Source: Bacillus sp. M6-12 (GTDB lineage: Bacteria; Bacillota; Bacilli; Bacillales; DSM-1321). Taken from it: a stretch of DNA of 64,000 nt. Below the pieces are notes generated by a model that worked only from the letters and a program-made list of their open reading frames with translations, was not told the DNA's origin and did no database searches. Where the stretch lies: assembly GCF_002860285.1 (NCBI RefSeq), contig NZ_PGVF01000014.1, forward strand, positions 248,001 to 312,000, given 5' to 3'. This document shows, piece by piece, positions 28,641 to 37,023 of this stretch (positions are counted from its first letter, which is position 1; each line of letters opens with the position of its first letter). Made by a program: the position numbers and the translations under genes.

Positions 28641-29027
28641 ATGAAAAAATCATTCAGGCCCATCTCCCAGGTACCTATTCAAACCGCTGCCCAGAGCATT
28701 AAATCAAGACGTTCGCTTCAGCAAAATTTCTCGCAGCATTTGCAGTCTGCATTAGACGTAAAAACTTCAGCATTAACTGTCAGCAAGCATGCACAAATGA
28801 GGCTGGACCAAAGGAATATCACTATCGACAGTGAACGCTGGGCAAAGGTAGAAGAAAAGATAGGTGAAGCAAGGAAATTGGGTGTAAAAGATTCACTAGT
28901 TCTTTTACAGGATGCCGCATTAATTGTGAGCGCAAAGAATAATACCGTTATCACTGCCATGGACAGAGATGAAGCTTCATCTCAAATCTTCACTAATATA
29001 AACGGAACGATCATATTAGATCACTAG
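28641..29027 (+). CDS. TIGR02530-type flagellar operon protein (function unknown)
   Basis: 128 residues. The C-terminal half (SKHAQMRLDQRNITIDSERW, KIGEARKLGVKDSLVLLQDA, LIVSAKNNTVITAMDRDEAS) matches what I know of the small flagellar operon protein family TIGR02530 (putative flagellar system-associated). These sit between flgD and flgE in many Firmicutes and clostridia but are absent from the B. subtilis operon. The N-terminal 40 residues are basic and unstructured. No function is known; placement suggests hook assembly. GGAGCGGG precedes the ATG. Confidence 0.85.
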   Translation: MKKSFRPISQVPIQTAAQSIKSRRSLQQNFSQHLQSALDVKTSALTVSKHAQMRLDQRNITIDSERWAKVEEKIGEARKLGVKDSLVLLQDAALIVSAKNNTVITAMDRDEASSQIFTNINGTIILDH

Positions 29028-29098
29028 GCTGGACCCTTGTCGGGAGGCCTTGGCTGCGGAATGACAGAAGCAGCCATATATGAAAGGAGAGCGAACCC

Positions 29099-29998
29099 AT
29101 GCTTCGTTCAATGTACTCAGGAATCAGTGGAATGAAAAACTTCCAGACGAAATTAGATGTGATTGGTAACAATATCGCCAATGTAAATACTTATGGTTTT
29201 AAAAAAGGGCGTGTTGTTTTCAAGGATATGATTAGTCAAAGTGTGGCTGGTGCAGCGGCACCTACTGAAGGTGGTAGAGGCGGAACGAACTCTAAACAGG
29301 TTGGACTCGGTGGAAGTCTTGCTGCAATTGACACAATCCACACAGAAGGTTCTGCTCAAACAACAAATCGTACATTAGATATGAGGATTACGGGCGATGG
29401 ATATTTTGTTGTAAACGACGGAACAACTACTTCATTTACTAGAGCTGGAAATTTTTATCTAGATCAAGCAGGGAATCTTGTAAATTCAGATGGATTATTT
29501 CTGAGGGGGATTCCAGGAGATGGGGCTGACCCAGAACAACTGCCTACAACTATTGACGGTGCCGAAATTGGAAATATTAAAGTTCCTACTAACGCAGAGA
29601 GTTTATCGATTGGACCAGATGGAATTGTAACGTATGTTCGTGCAGGGGAAATTAACCGTGCTGGACAAATTGCCATCGCTAAATTTTCAAATCCAGAAGG
29701 CTTGGAAAAAGTTGGTGAAAACTTGTATCAAGTAACAACAAATTCTGGTACTTTTACAGACGCTACTACAATTACCCAACAATTTGAAGATCCGACAGCG
29801 CCTGATCAAGCCTATATTACGATTCCACAAACTTTAGGTTCCGGGTCAGTAATTTCAGGCCAGCTTGAAATGTCCAACGTCGACCTTTCAGAGGAATTCA
29901 CTGATATGATCGTTGCACAGCGTGGTTTTCAGGCAAACACAAGGATAATCACAACTTCCGATGAAATTCTTCAGGAACTAGTAAACTTAAAACGATAG
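29099..29998 (+). CDS. flgE: flagellar hook protein FlgE
   Basis: 299 residues. FlgE polymerises into the hook. The N-terminal MLRSMYSGISGMKNFQTKLD and IGNNIANVNTYGFKKGRVVF and the C-terminal QLEMSNVDLSEEFTDMIVAQ and GFQANTRIITTSDEIL are the conserved axial-protein termini. The middle (about 120-215) is the exposed domain. It is somewhat longer than B. subtilis FlgE (about 264 residues). A strong AAAGGAGAG ribosome binding site lies upstream. The annotation could also be FlgG-like, but position after flgD favours FlgE. Confidence 0.95.
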   Translation: MLRSMYSGISGMKNFQTKLDVIGNNIANVNTYGFKKGRVVFKDMISQSVAGAAAPTEGGRGGTNSKQVGLGGSLAAIDTIHTEGSAQTTNRTLDMRITGDGYFVVNDGTTTSFTRAGNFYLDQAGNLVNSDGLFLRGIPGDGADPEQLPTTIDGAEIGNIKVPTNAESLSIGPDGIVTYVRAGEINRAGQIAIAKFSNPEGLEKVGENLYQVTTNSGTFTDATTITQQFEDPTAPDQAYITIPQTLGSGSVISGQLEMSNVDLSEEFTDMIVAQRGFQANTRIITTSDEILQELVNLKR

Positions 29999-30003
29999 GT
30001 TAA

Positions 30004-30045
30004 GGGAGGGATGGGGCTGGCGGCTCAATTGCCGCCAGCTCTCCT
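30004..30045 (+). promoter_or_regulatory. hairpin over the swrD ribosome binding region
   Basis: GCTGGCGGC (30016-30024) pairs perfectly with GCCGCCAGC (30031-30039) around TCAATT. Outside it, GGGAGG (30004-30009) can pair with TCTCCT (30040-30045), with two G-T wobbles. The only good Shine-Dalgarno-like sequence before swrD, AGGGAGGG (30003-30010), lies in this structure, which could mask it or bring it closer to the TTG start. Confidence 0.6.
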
Positions 30046-30049
30046 AATA

Positions 30050-30262
30050 TTGATTAAGGTGACGAGGTTAAATGGAAAGAGTTTCACTGTTAATGCTTTA
30101 TACATAGAAACAGTTGAGTCCCATCCAGATACTACCATTACTTTCACAACTGGCCGAAAAATAGTTGTGGGCGAGTCTGAGGACGAAGTTAATAACGCAA
30201 TTATTGCTTTTTACCGTACTATCAACGTTCTCGGTCTTCGTTTAGATGTGGAGGAACAATAA
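30050..30262 (+). CDS. swrD: SwrD/FlbD family flagellar protein
   Basis: 70 residues from TTG 30050: IKVTRLNGKSFTVNALYIET, VESHPDTTITFTTGRKIVVG and then ESEDEV, a typical small FlbD/SwrD protein. In B. subtilis SwrD raises stator power for swarming. The frame is open from ATG 30011, which would add 13 non-family residues and sits zero bases from AGGGAGGG; the TTG start restores the usual N-terminus but has no Shine-Dalgarno nearby. A hairpin lies between. Placed between flgE and fliL, as in B. subtilis (ylzI). Confidence 0.92.
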   Translation: MIKVTRLNGKSFTVNALYIETVESHPDTTITFTTGRKIVVGESEDEVNNAIIAFYRTINVLGLRLDVEEQ

Positions 30263-30264
30263 TA

Positions 30265-30693
30265 ATGAAAAATAAATTAGTTATGATTATGGCCATTCTA
30301 TTGGTCGCCATTACTTTAGTTGGAGTAATTGCTGTGATTGTGGTGATGAAATTTAATGGGGATGAGGGGAAGCCGAAGGAGCCAACGGCTGAAGAGATTG
30401 TTGCAGCTTCGGTTGAGATACCTGAGATTACTACCAATTTGGCAAGCGGGGATTTTATTAGGATTTCCTTTACCATCCAAACTGACAGTGAAAAAGCAAA
30501 AGAGGAGCTGGAGCAGCGAAACTTCCAGGTCAAAAATATTATTATCACTGAACTGTCTGAGCTGAAGGCCGAGGAATTAAAAGGAAAAGCCGGAAAAGAA
30601 AAGCTTCAGGAATCCCTTAAAACAAGTGTTAATACGTTGATGCAGGAAGGGAAAATTGAAAAGGTATATATAACCTCCTCTATCCTTCAATAA
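30265..30693 (+). CDS. fliL: flagellar basal body-associated protein FliL
   Basis: 142 residues. FliL is a single-pass membrane protein around the stator. One transmembrane segment occupies about 6-28 (VMIMAILLVAITLVGVIAVI), and a periplasmic-type domain follows with EIPEITTNLASGDFIRISFT, ELEQRNFQVKNIIITELSEL and GKAGKEKLQESLKTSVNTLM. It starts two bases after swrD, with GGAGG upstream. Confidence 0.95.
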   Translation: MKNKLVMIMAILLVAITLVGVIAVIVVMKFNGDEGKPKEPTAEEIVAASVEIPEITTNLASGDFIRISFTIQTDSEKAKEELEQRNFQVKNIIITELSELKAEELKGKAGKEKLQESLKTSVNTLMQEGKIEKVYITSSILQ

Positions 30694-30748
30694 CAGACTA
30701 CGAATCTTTTCCATTGGAAAGAGGGAGAAAAATGGGAGGTGATGGCCG

Positions 30749-31747
30749 TTGTCCGGTGAAGTATTATCGCAAAATGAAATAGACGCTCTGCTCTCTGCCT
30801 TATCAACAGGTGAAATGGACGCAGATGAATTAAAAAAAGAAGAATCAGAAAAAAAGGTAAAGGTGTATGATTTTAAACGGGCCCTCCGTTTTTCTAAAGA
30901 TCAAATACGCAGTTTGACAAGGATACACGAAAACTTTGCAAGGCTGCTTACAACCTTTTTCTCTGCCCAGCTCAGGACCTATATCCAAATATCTGTGGCT
31001 TCTGCTGACCAGATTCCATATGAGGAATTTATCCGTTCGATACCTAAAATGACTATACTGAATGTTTTCGAAGTACCGCCGATGGATGGAAGGATCCTGA
31101 TGGAAGTAAATCCGAATATTGCTTATGCAATGTTAGACCGGGTTCTTGGCGGTAAAGGGATCAGCCACAATAAAGTAGAAAGCCTGACAGAAATTGAAAC
31201 GAAAATTATGTCTAACCTGTTTGAGCGCGGGTTCGAACTCCTTCGGGAAGCGTGGGCAACAGTGGCGGATATTGATACGATATTGACTGATTTTGAAGTG
31301 AACCCTCAGTTTTTGCAGATGGTTTCTCCGAATGAAACAGTTGTTGTCATATCTCTGAACACACAGATTGGTGAAGCATCCGGGATGATTAATATATGTA
31401 TACCGCATGTTGTTCTTGAGCCGATCATACCTAAGCTATCCGTACATTACTGGATGCAAACTTCGAAAAAAGAACGTGTGCCGCAGGAAATCGAAACGCT
31501 GGAAAAACGAATTAAAGATGCTGAAATTCCTGTAATAGCTGGATTAGGGGACACCAGTATATCCATCCAGGACTTTTTGCAGCTCGATGTCGGCGATGTT
31601 ATTGAACTGAACCGGCAGATAGAGTCACCTTTAACTATAAGAGTGGGTGATGTACCGAAATTCACTGGCCAGCCAGGAAAGGTTGGAAAGAAACTCGCTA
31701 TCCAAATACTTGAAACTTTGAAGGGGGGAGAAGAAGATGGTAAGTGA
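30749..31747 (+). CDS. fliM: flagellar motor switch protein FliM
   Basis: 332 residues. FliM binds phospho-CheY and forms most of the C-ring. The N-terminal CheY-binding peptide LSQNEIDALLSAL is clear; the middle CheC/CheX-like domain includes RPLT-like IRSLTRIHENFARLLTTF and PPMDGRILMEVNPN, and the C-terminal SpoA domain contains FLQLDVGDVIELNRQIESPL. The start is TTG 30749, six bases after GGGAGGTGAT. It overlaps fliY by 11 bases. Confidence 0.98.
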   Translation: MSGEVLSQNEIDALLSALSTGEMDADELKKEESEKKVKVYDFKRALRFSKDQIRSLTRIHENFARLLTTFFSAQLRTYIQISVASADQIPYEEFIRSIPKMTILNVFEVPPMDGRILMEVNPNIAYAMLDRVLGGKGISHNKVESLTEIETKIMSNLFERGFELLREAWATVADIDTILTDFEVNPQFLQMVSPNETVVVISLNTQIGEASGMINICIPHVVLEPIIPKLSVHYWMQTSKKERVPQEIETLEKRIKDAEIPVIAGLGDTSISIQDFLQLDVGDVIELNRQIESPLTIRVGDVPKFTGQPGKVGKKLAIQILETLKGGEEDGK

Positions 31748-33044
31748 TGATATGCTATCCCAAGACGAAATAGATGCCCTGTTAAGGGGTACTGATGACA
31801 GTGATACTGAGGTAGTATCTCCCCCGATTGAGGAATACCTGTCTTCTATGGAACAGGACGCATTAGGGGAAATAGGAAATATTTGTTTTGGAAGCTCTGC
31901 CACTGCTTTATCTACTTTGCTTAATCAAAAGGTAGATATAACAACTCCGACCGTTACACTTATTCAACGGAGTATGCTTTCGGAAGAATTCCCGCACCCT
32001 TACGTAGCAATAAAAGTCAATTATACTGAAGGCTTTGATGGTGTAAATCTGCTTGTAATTAAACAAAGTGATGCTGCCATTATTGCAGATCTAATGCTCG
32101 GAGGAGATGGCAAAAACCCGGCTGACTTGCTTGGGGAAATCCAATTGAGCGCTGTACAGGAAGCGATGAACCAGATGATGGGTTCAGCTGCCACCTCGAT
32201 GTCGACAGTTTTTAGTAAAAAAGTCGATATATCTCCGCCTAGCATTGATCTTCTTAATATTGAAGAAGGCGAAGGGGCTGATTCGATTCCTGAAGAAGAT
32301 TTGCTTGCACGAGTTTCATTCCGTCTTAAGATTGGGGACTTGATCGATTCCAGCATCATGCAGCTTCTGCCGCTGCCATTTGCCAAAAGCTTAGTCAATG
32401 AATTGTTAAATCCTTCTGATACAAATTCATCACAATCAAATACAATGGAAATGGAACTCAGTGGTAAAAGTGCCCAAAGTAATCCTGCTCCTCAGCAGGC
32501 GGAGCAGCCGCAGCACCAATATCAGCAGCCGCAGCAGACTTATGAACAGCAGCCTGAGCACGGCCAGATGTCATATGGGTATGGAAATCCAGCAGAACAG
32601 CAGCCATATCAGCAGCCAATGGGAGGATATCCGCAGCAGGGATACCAGGTTCCGCCGCAGCAGATGGGTTATCAAACTCCGCCACAGCATTTTGGCAGCG
32701 GATTAAATGGCCAGCATCAGCAGGTCAATGTCCAGCCGGCAAGCTTTAGCAGCTTTCAGCCTTATCAGCTGCAGGAAGCTGAGCAAAAGAACCTTAACAT
32801 GCTGTTAGATATTCCTTTGCAGGTAACGGTAGAATTGGGAAGGACTAATCGTTCTGTAAAAGAAATTTTAGAGCTGTCTGCAGGTTCTATTATCGAACTT
32901 GATAAATTGGCAGGGGAACCTGTTGATATCCTTGTTAACAACCGTTTGATTGCCAAGGGAGAAGTAGTCGTTATTGATGAAAACTTCGGGGTCCGTGTTA
33001 CGGACATCATTAGCCAGACAGATAGATTAAAAAAACTAAGATAA
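31737..33044 (+). CDS. fliY: flagellar switch phosphatase FliY
   Basis: 435 residues. FliY combines a FliN-type rotor domain with a CheC-type phosphatase that dephosphorylates CheY. It starts LSQDEIDALLRGTD, shared with FliM. Two CheC active-site motifs are seen, [20 protein letters not shown] and VQEAMNQMMGSAATSMSTVF. A Q/P/Y-rich low-complexity linker spans about 240-345. The C-terminal SpoA/FliN domain begins near 350 (NMLLDIPLQVTVELGRT). GGGGGGAG precedes the ATG within fliM. Confidence 0.97.
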   Translation: MVSDDMLSQDEIDALLRGTDDSDTEVVSPPIEEYLSSMEQDALGEIGNICFGSSATALSTLLNQKVDITTPTVTLIQRSMLSEEFPHPYVAIKVNYTEGFDGVNLLVIKQSDAAIIADLMLGGDGKNPADLLGEIQLSAVQEAMNQMMGSAATSMSTVFSKKVDISPPSIDLLNIEEGEGADSIPEEDLLARVSFRLKIGDLIDSSIMQLLPLPFAKSLVNELLNPSDTNSSQSNTMEMELSGKSAQSNPAPQQAEQPQHQYQQPQQTYEQQPEHGQMSYGYGNPAEQQPYQQPMGGYPQQGYQVPPQQMGYQTPPQHFGSGLNGQHQQVNVQPASFSSFQPYQLQEAEQKNLNMLLDIPLQVTVELGRTNRSVKEILELSAGSIIELDKLAGEPVDILVNNRLIAKGEVVVIDENFGVRVTDIISQTDRLKKLR

Positions 33045-33064
33045 ACCATTGGGGGTAAGGTAGT

Positions 33065-33427
33065 ATGGCACATAAAATTTTAATAGTTGATGATGCAGCT
33101 TTTATGAGAATGATGATTAAAGATATTCTTTCAAAAAACGGTTTTGATGTGGTCGGTGAAGCTGCTGACGGAGCACAGGCTATCGAGAAGTACCGTGAAA
33201 CGCAGCCTGATCTCGTAACGATGGATATCACCATGCCAGAAATGGATGGGATTACGGCACTTAAAGAAATTAAAAAATTAAACCCGAACGCTAAAATCAT
33301 AATGTGTTCCGCAATGGGCCAGCAGGCTATGGTTATCGACGCTATCCAAGCGGGGGCTAGAGATTTTATTGTGAAACCTTTCCAGGCTGACCGGGTTCTA
33401 GAGGCGATTAATAAGGCCTTAAGCTAA
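33065..33427 (+). CDS. cheY: chemotaxis response regulator CheY
   Basis: 120 residues, a single receiver domain. The phosphoryl-accepting aspartate is Asp54 in LVTMDITMPEMDG; acid pocket Asp9-Asp10, a Ser in IIMCSAMGQ and Lys in FIVKPF complete the active site. In Bacillus CheY-P promotes counterclockwise rotation (running). Located between fliY and fliO, as in B. subtilis, next to its phosphatase. Confidence 0.98.
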   Translation: MAHKILIVDDAAFMRMMIKDILSKNGFDVVGEAADGAQAIEKYRETQPDLVTMDITMPEMDGITALKEIKKLNPNAKIIMCSAMGQQAMVIDAIQAGARDFIVKPFQADRVLEAINKALS

Positions 33428-33487
33428 ACAATTTCATCCAGGCTGTTACGAAACGATTGTAACACCCTTTTAAGAAGGTGCAGCATC

Positions 33488-34138
33488 TTGTTTTCAATTA
33501 AAAAGCTTCTTCAACTTATGCTTATTACGGCATTAGCGCTGCATGGAATGGTTTATACCGCCCATGCAGAGCAGCTGGATAAAAGCGTGAAAGATTGGTA
33601 TAAATCCCCGCAAAATGATGAAGGGCAAAAAAAAGGAGAGGAACCCCAGTCAGCACCCGGGACTGCGAGTTCCGCAGGCCTTACGTTTTGGGATTTTCTG
33701 CGAATGATATTTGCAACTATATTCGTAGTTGCTCTTCTTTATTTTATGCTCAAGTTTATCAACAAGAAAAACAGAGCCTATCAAAAGGCAAATTATATTG
33801 AAAATCTTGGCGGTACAAGCCTGGGTGCCAACCGATCCATCCAGCTCATAAAAGTCGGCGGCCGGGTTTTGGTCGTGGGGGTTGGTGAAAACATACAGCT
33901 ATTAAAGGAAATAGCTGACGAAAATGAATACAGTGATTTACTTAACGAACACAATGAAAAGCTTGAACGGCTCATCCAGCCGGGAGACTTTATCACCAAA
34001 TTATTACAGAGAACGAAAAATTCCGGGTCCGGCGGTAATGGCTTTTCACTTGAATTAAGAAAACAGCTTGAGGACATGGCAGGCAGCAGGAAAAAGCTAA
34101 AGGATGAATTAGACAGCAAAGGCAGGGACGGGGAATGA
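33488..34138 (+). CDS. fliO: flagellar biosynthetic protein FliO (FliZ)
   Basis: 216 residues. The protein starts with a signal-peptide-like stretch (SIKKLLQLMLITALALHGMV, with AHAEQ as likely cleavage site), then a second membrane segment near 70-92 (LTFWDFLRMIFATIFVVALL) and a FliO domain with NYIENLGGTSLGANRSIQLI and KVGGRVLVVGVGENIQLLKE. The C-terminus is long and charged. FliO assists FliP ring assembly. The TTG start follows AAGAAGGTG. It overlaps fliP by four bases. Confidence 0.93.
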   Translation: MFSIKKLLQLMLITALALHGMVYTAHAEQLDKSVKDWYKSPQNDEGQKKGEEPQSAPGTASSAGLTFWDFLRMIFATIFVVALLYFMLKFINKKNRAYQKANYIENLGGTSLGANRSIQLIKVGGRVLVVGVGENIQLLKEIADENEYSDLLNEHNEKLERLIQPGDFITKLLQRTKNSGSGGNGFSLELRKQLEDMAGSRKKLKDELDSKGRDGE

Positions 34139-34800
34139 ATGAATTCATAGATATATTTAATGCAAGTGACCCTTCCAACGTTTCTGCTTCTGTTAAATTG
34201 CTGCTTATGCTTACAGTTCTTTCATTGGCTCCAAGTATTCTAATATTGATGACATGTTTTACCCGCATCATTATCGTACTTGGTTTTGTAAGAACTTCGC
34301 TTGCCACTCAGCAAATGCCGCCTAACCAGGTATTAGTAGGTCTTGCACTTTTTATTACCTTTTTTGTGATGGCGCCGACTTTCCAGGAAGTAAACGAGAA
34401 GGCGCTTACCCCCTTGTTTGATGAGAAAATTGGTCTGGAAGAGGCGTATGAACGCGCATCTGTTCCTTTTAAGGAATTCATGAGCGCACATACAAGGCAG
34501 AAGGATTTAGCATTATTCCTCGATTATGCAGGGATCGAGAGGCCGGAAGCTATTAAGGACATCCCGTTAACAGCCTTGGTGCCAGCCTTTGCAATTAGTG
34601 AAATCAAAACAGCCTTTCAAATTGGCTTTATGATTTTTATTCCTTTTTTAGTAATTGATATGGTTATAGCAAGCGTACTTATGTCTATGGGGATGATGAT
34701 GCTTCCTCCAGTGATGATATCACTGCCTTTTAAAATTTTATTATTTGTTTTGGTGGACGGATGGTATCTTGTCGTTAAATCTTTATTACAGAGCTTTTAA
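34135..34800 (+). CDS. fliP: flagellar export gate protein FliP
   Basis: 221 residues with four hydrophobic segments. FliP pentamerises to form the export channel. Hallmarks are LLLMLTVLSLAPSILILMTC, FTRIIIVLGFVRTSLATQQM, PPNQVLVGLALFITFFVMAP and LVPAFAISEIKTAFQIGFMI. The start overlaps the fliO stop; GGGGAATGA is the junction. No separate cleavable signal is obvious, as in Bacillus. Confidence 0.98.
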   Translation: MNEFIDIFNASDPSNVSASVKLLLMLTVLSLAPSILILMTCFTRIIIVLGFVRTSLATQQMPPNQVLVGLALFITFFVMAPTFQEVNEKALTPLFDEKIGLEEAYERASVPFKEFMSAHTRQKDLALFLDYAGIERPEAIKDIPLTALVPAFAISEIKTAFQIGFMIFIPFLVIDMVIASVLMSMGMMMLPPVMISLPFKILLFVLVDGWYLVVKSLLQSF

Positions 34801-34815
34801 GCAGGTGAATAGAAA

Positions 34816-35085
34816 ATGAATCCTGAATTCGTCATCCAGATTGCCGAGCAGGGAATATATGCAGTTTTAATTATTTGCGGGCCGCTCCTTATTATTGCAC
34901 TTGCGGTCGGGCTATTGGTCAGTATATTTCAGGCAACAACACAAATACAGGAACAAACCCTGGCATTTGTACCAAAAATAGTAGCTGTTTTGCTCGGAAT
35001 AATATTTTTTGGACCATGGATGCTCAGCCATATGCTTTCTTATGCCAATGAAATATTCAGTAATTTAAATAGGTTTGTAGGTTAA
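34816..35085 (+). CDS. fliQ: flagellar export gate protein FliQ
   Basis: 89 residues with two transmembrane helices, near 13-36 (VLIICGPLLIIALAVGLLVS) and 51-73. The signature SIFQATTQIQEQTLAFVPKI links them. FliQ wraps the FliP channel in the export gate. An AGGTGA ribosome binding site lies upstream. Confidence 0.98.
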   Translation: MNPEFVIQIAEQGIYAVLIICGPLLIIALAVGLLVSIFQATTQIQEQTLAFVPKIVAVLLGIIFFGPWMLSHMLSYANEIFSNLNRFVG

Positions 35086-35089
35086 AGAG

Positions 35090-35866
35090 ATGGACGAGCT
35101 TATACCGAAATTTTCTGTATTTTTATTAATATTAGTTCGGATTGCTTCATTTTTTGTGACAATGCCTATTTTCTCCTACAGGACCATTCCGGCCTCTCAC
35201 AGGATAGGAATCAGCGTCTTTTTAGCTTGGGTGATGTATTATACTGTCGATGCTCCTATATTGGAAATTGATGCGGCTTATTTCCTATTAATCTTAAAAG
35301 AAGCTCTAGTCGGACTACTGATCGGGTTTGTATCTTACATGATTCTGTCTGCTATCCAGATTGCTGGAGGATTGATAGATTTCCAGAGCGGTTTTGCTAT
35401 TGCTAACGTTATTGACCCGCAAACAGGTGTGCAAAGTCCTTTGATGGGTCAATATTTATATACAATTGCCCTATTGTTTTTATTAGCAGCGGACGGCCAT
35501 CATTTGCTGATGGATGGTATTTTCTATAGCTATCAGTTTATCCCGCTTGATCAGGCCTGGATTCCTTTTGGCGATGAAAATCTGCTGGAGTTTGTTGTTA
35601 ATGCATTCAATCGGTCATTTATCATTTCATTCCAAATGTCCATTCCGGTTGTCGGTTCTTTATTTCTGGTTGATCTAGGGCTCGGAATAGTGGCCCGGAC
35701 GGTTCCACAGCTTAATATTTTTGTGGTGGGAATGCCGTTGAAGGTTGGGGCCTCTTTTATTGTTGTCATGATTGTTATGGGGATGATGATGATGGTGGTC
35801 AGCCGGTTATTTGAATATATGCTGGTTACTTTGCGCGGGTTAATGCAGCTGATCGGGGGAACTTAA
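35090..35866 (+). CDS. fliR: flagellar export gate protein FliR
   Basis: 258 residues with six hydrophobic segments. FliR closes the FliP-FliQ-FliR gate. Family features are FLLILVRIASFFVTMPIFSY near the N-terminus, IQIAGGLIDFQSGFAIANVI, and NIFVVGMPLKVGASFIVVMI. Four bases separate it from fliQ and one base from flhB. Confidence 0.97.
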   Translation: MDELIPKFSVFLLILVRIASFFVTMPIFSYRTIPASHRIGISVFLAWVMYYTVDAPILEIDAAYFLLILKEALVGLLIGFVSYMILSAIQIAGGLIDFQSGFAIANVIDPQTGVQSPLMGQYLYTIALLFLLAADGHHLLMDGIFYSYQFIPLDQAWIPFGDENLLEFVVNAFNRSFIISFQMSIPVVGSLFLVDLGLGIVARTVPQLNIFVVGMPLKVGASFIVVMIVMGMMMMVVSRLFEYMLVTLRGLMQLIGGT

Positions 35867-35867
35867 C

Positions 35868-36950
35868 TTGCAATGGATTAAGTTAGACTTACAGTTTTTT
35901 TCCGGTGAGAAGACAGAAAAGGCGACACCGAAGAAGAGGCAGGATGCCCGAAAAAAAGGGCAGGTAGCGAAAAGCCAGGACATAAATACAGCCGTTACAC
36001 TTCTTTGTATTTTTATGCTCTTAATGTATACAGGTCCATCAATGCTTGAATCAATGTTAAACTTGTTTCGCCATTCGTTTCAGGATTTAATGCTGATGGA
36101 AATTACAGAAGAGAATATGCAGGCATTAATGGTGGAAATTTTACAGGATATGGCTGTCATGCTAGCTCCAGTAATGGTGGTTGCCTTGATTGCCGGTGTG
36201 GTCTCAAATATCGGACAGATTGGTTTTATGTTTTCCCCCGAATCGATTCAGTTTAAACTTGAAAAACTTGACCCGATTAAAGGCTTTAAACGGATTTTTT
36301 CAATGAGAGCGATTGTAGAATTGCTAAAGTCAGTATTAAAAATTGCTTTTGTTGGTTTGATTACTTTTTATGTGATCTGGCAAAGGATAGATGAAATCTT
36401 AATTCTTTCACAAAAAACCGTTTCGGCTGCGCTGGTTACTCTGGCCGATATTACTGTAAAAGTGGGACTCTATGCCTCTGCGGCACTTTTATTTTTAGCG
36501 CTGCTGGATTATATGTACCAGAAATATGATTTTGAAAAGAGTATCAGGATGTCGAAGCAGGACATCAAGGATGAGTATAAAAATATTGAAGGCGATCCAT
36601 TGATAAAATCGAAAATTAAGCAAAAGCAGCGGGAAATGGCAATGCAAAGGATGATGCAGGAAGTGCCTAATGCAGATGTAGTCATTACGAATCCGACCCA
36701 TTACGCGATTGCTTTAAAATATGACGAATCAAAGCTGGAAGCACCATATGTGGTTGCCAAGGGTGTGGATTTTCTGGCTCAAAAGATAAAGTATGTAGCT
36801 AAAGAAAACGATGTAATTTTCATGGAAAACCGGCCTCTTGCCAGGGCGCTATATGACCAGGCGGAAATAGGGCAGGCCATTCCTGAAGAATTTTTTAAGG
36901 CTGTTGCAGAAATTCTGGCTTTCGTTTATAAAACAAAAGGAAAAATATAA
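35868..36950 (+). CDS. flhB: flagellar export switch protein FlhB
   Basis: 360 residues. FlhB controls substrate class at the export gate and cleaves itself at Asn275 in NPTHYAIAL. It starts LDLQFFSGEKTEKATPKKRQ, then four membrane segments (about 32-205), the cytoplasmic linker, and the C-terminal domain with VVAKGVDFLAQKIKYVAKEN. The TTG start follows GGGGGA by seven bases. Compare ylqH in this window, which resembles only the part after NPTH. Confidence 0.98.
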   Translation: MQWIKLDLQFFSGEKTEKATPKKRQDARKKGQVAKSQDINTAVTLLCIFMLLMYTGPSMLESMLNLFRHSFQDLMLMEITEENMQALMVEILQDMAVMLAPVMVVALIAGVVSNIGQIGFMFSPESIQFKLEKLDPIKGFKRIFSMRAIVELLKSVLKIAFVGLITFYVIWQRIDEILILSQKTVSAALVTLADITVKVGLYASAALLFLALLDYMYQKYDFEKSIRMSKQDIKDEYKNIEGDPLIKSKIKQKQREMAMQRMMQEVPNADVVITNPTHYAIALKYDESKLEAPYVVAKGVDFLAQKIKYVAKENDVIFMENRPLARALYDQAEIGQAIPEEFFKAVAEILAFVYKTKGKI

Positions 36951-37023
36951 CCCAATTAAGGTTACTAATTAGTTAGAAAGAATGCAGGAATTTAAATAGC
37001 TTTTCGAGTAAGGGGAGAAGAAA

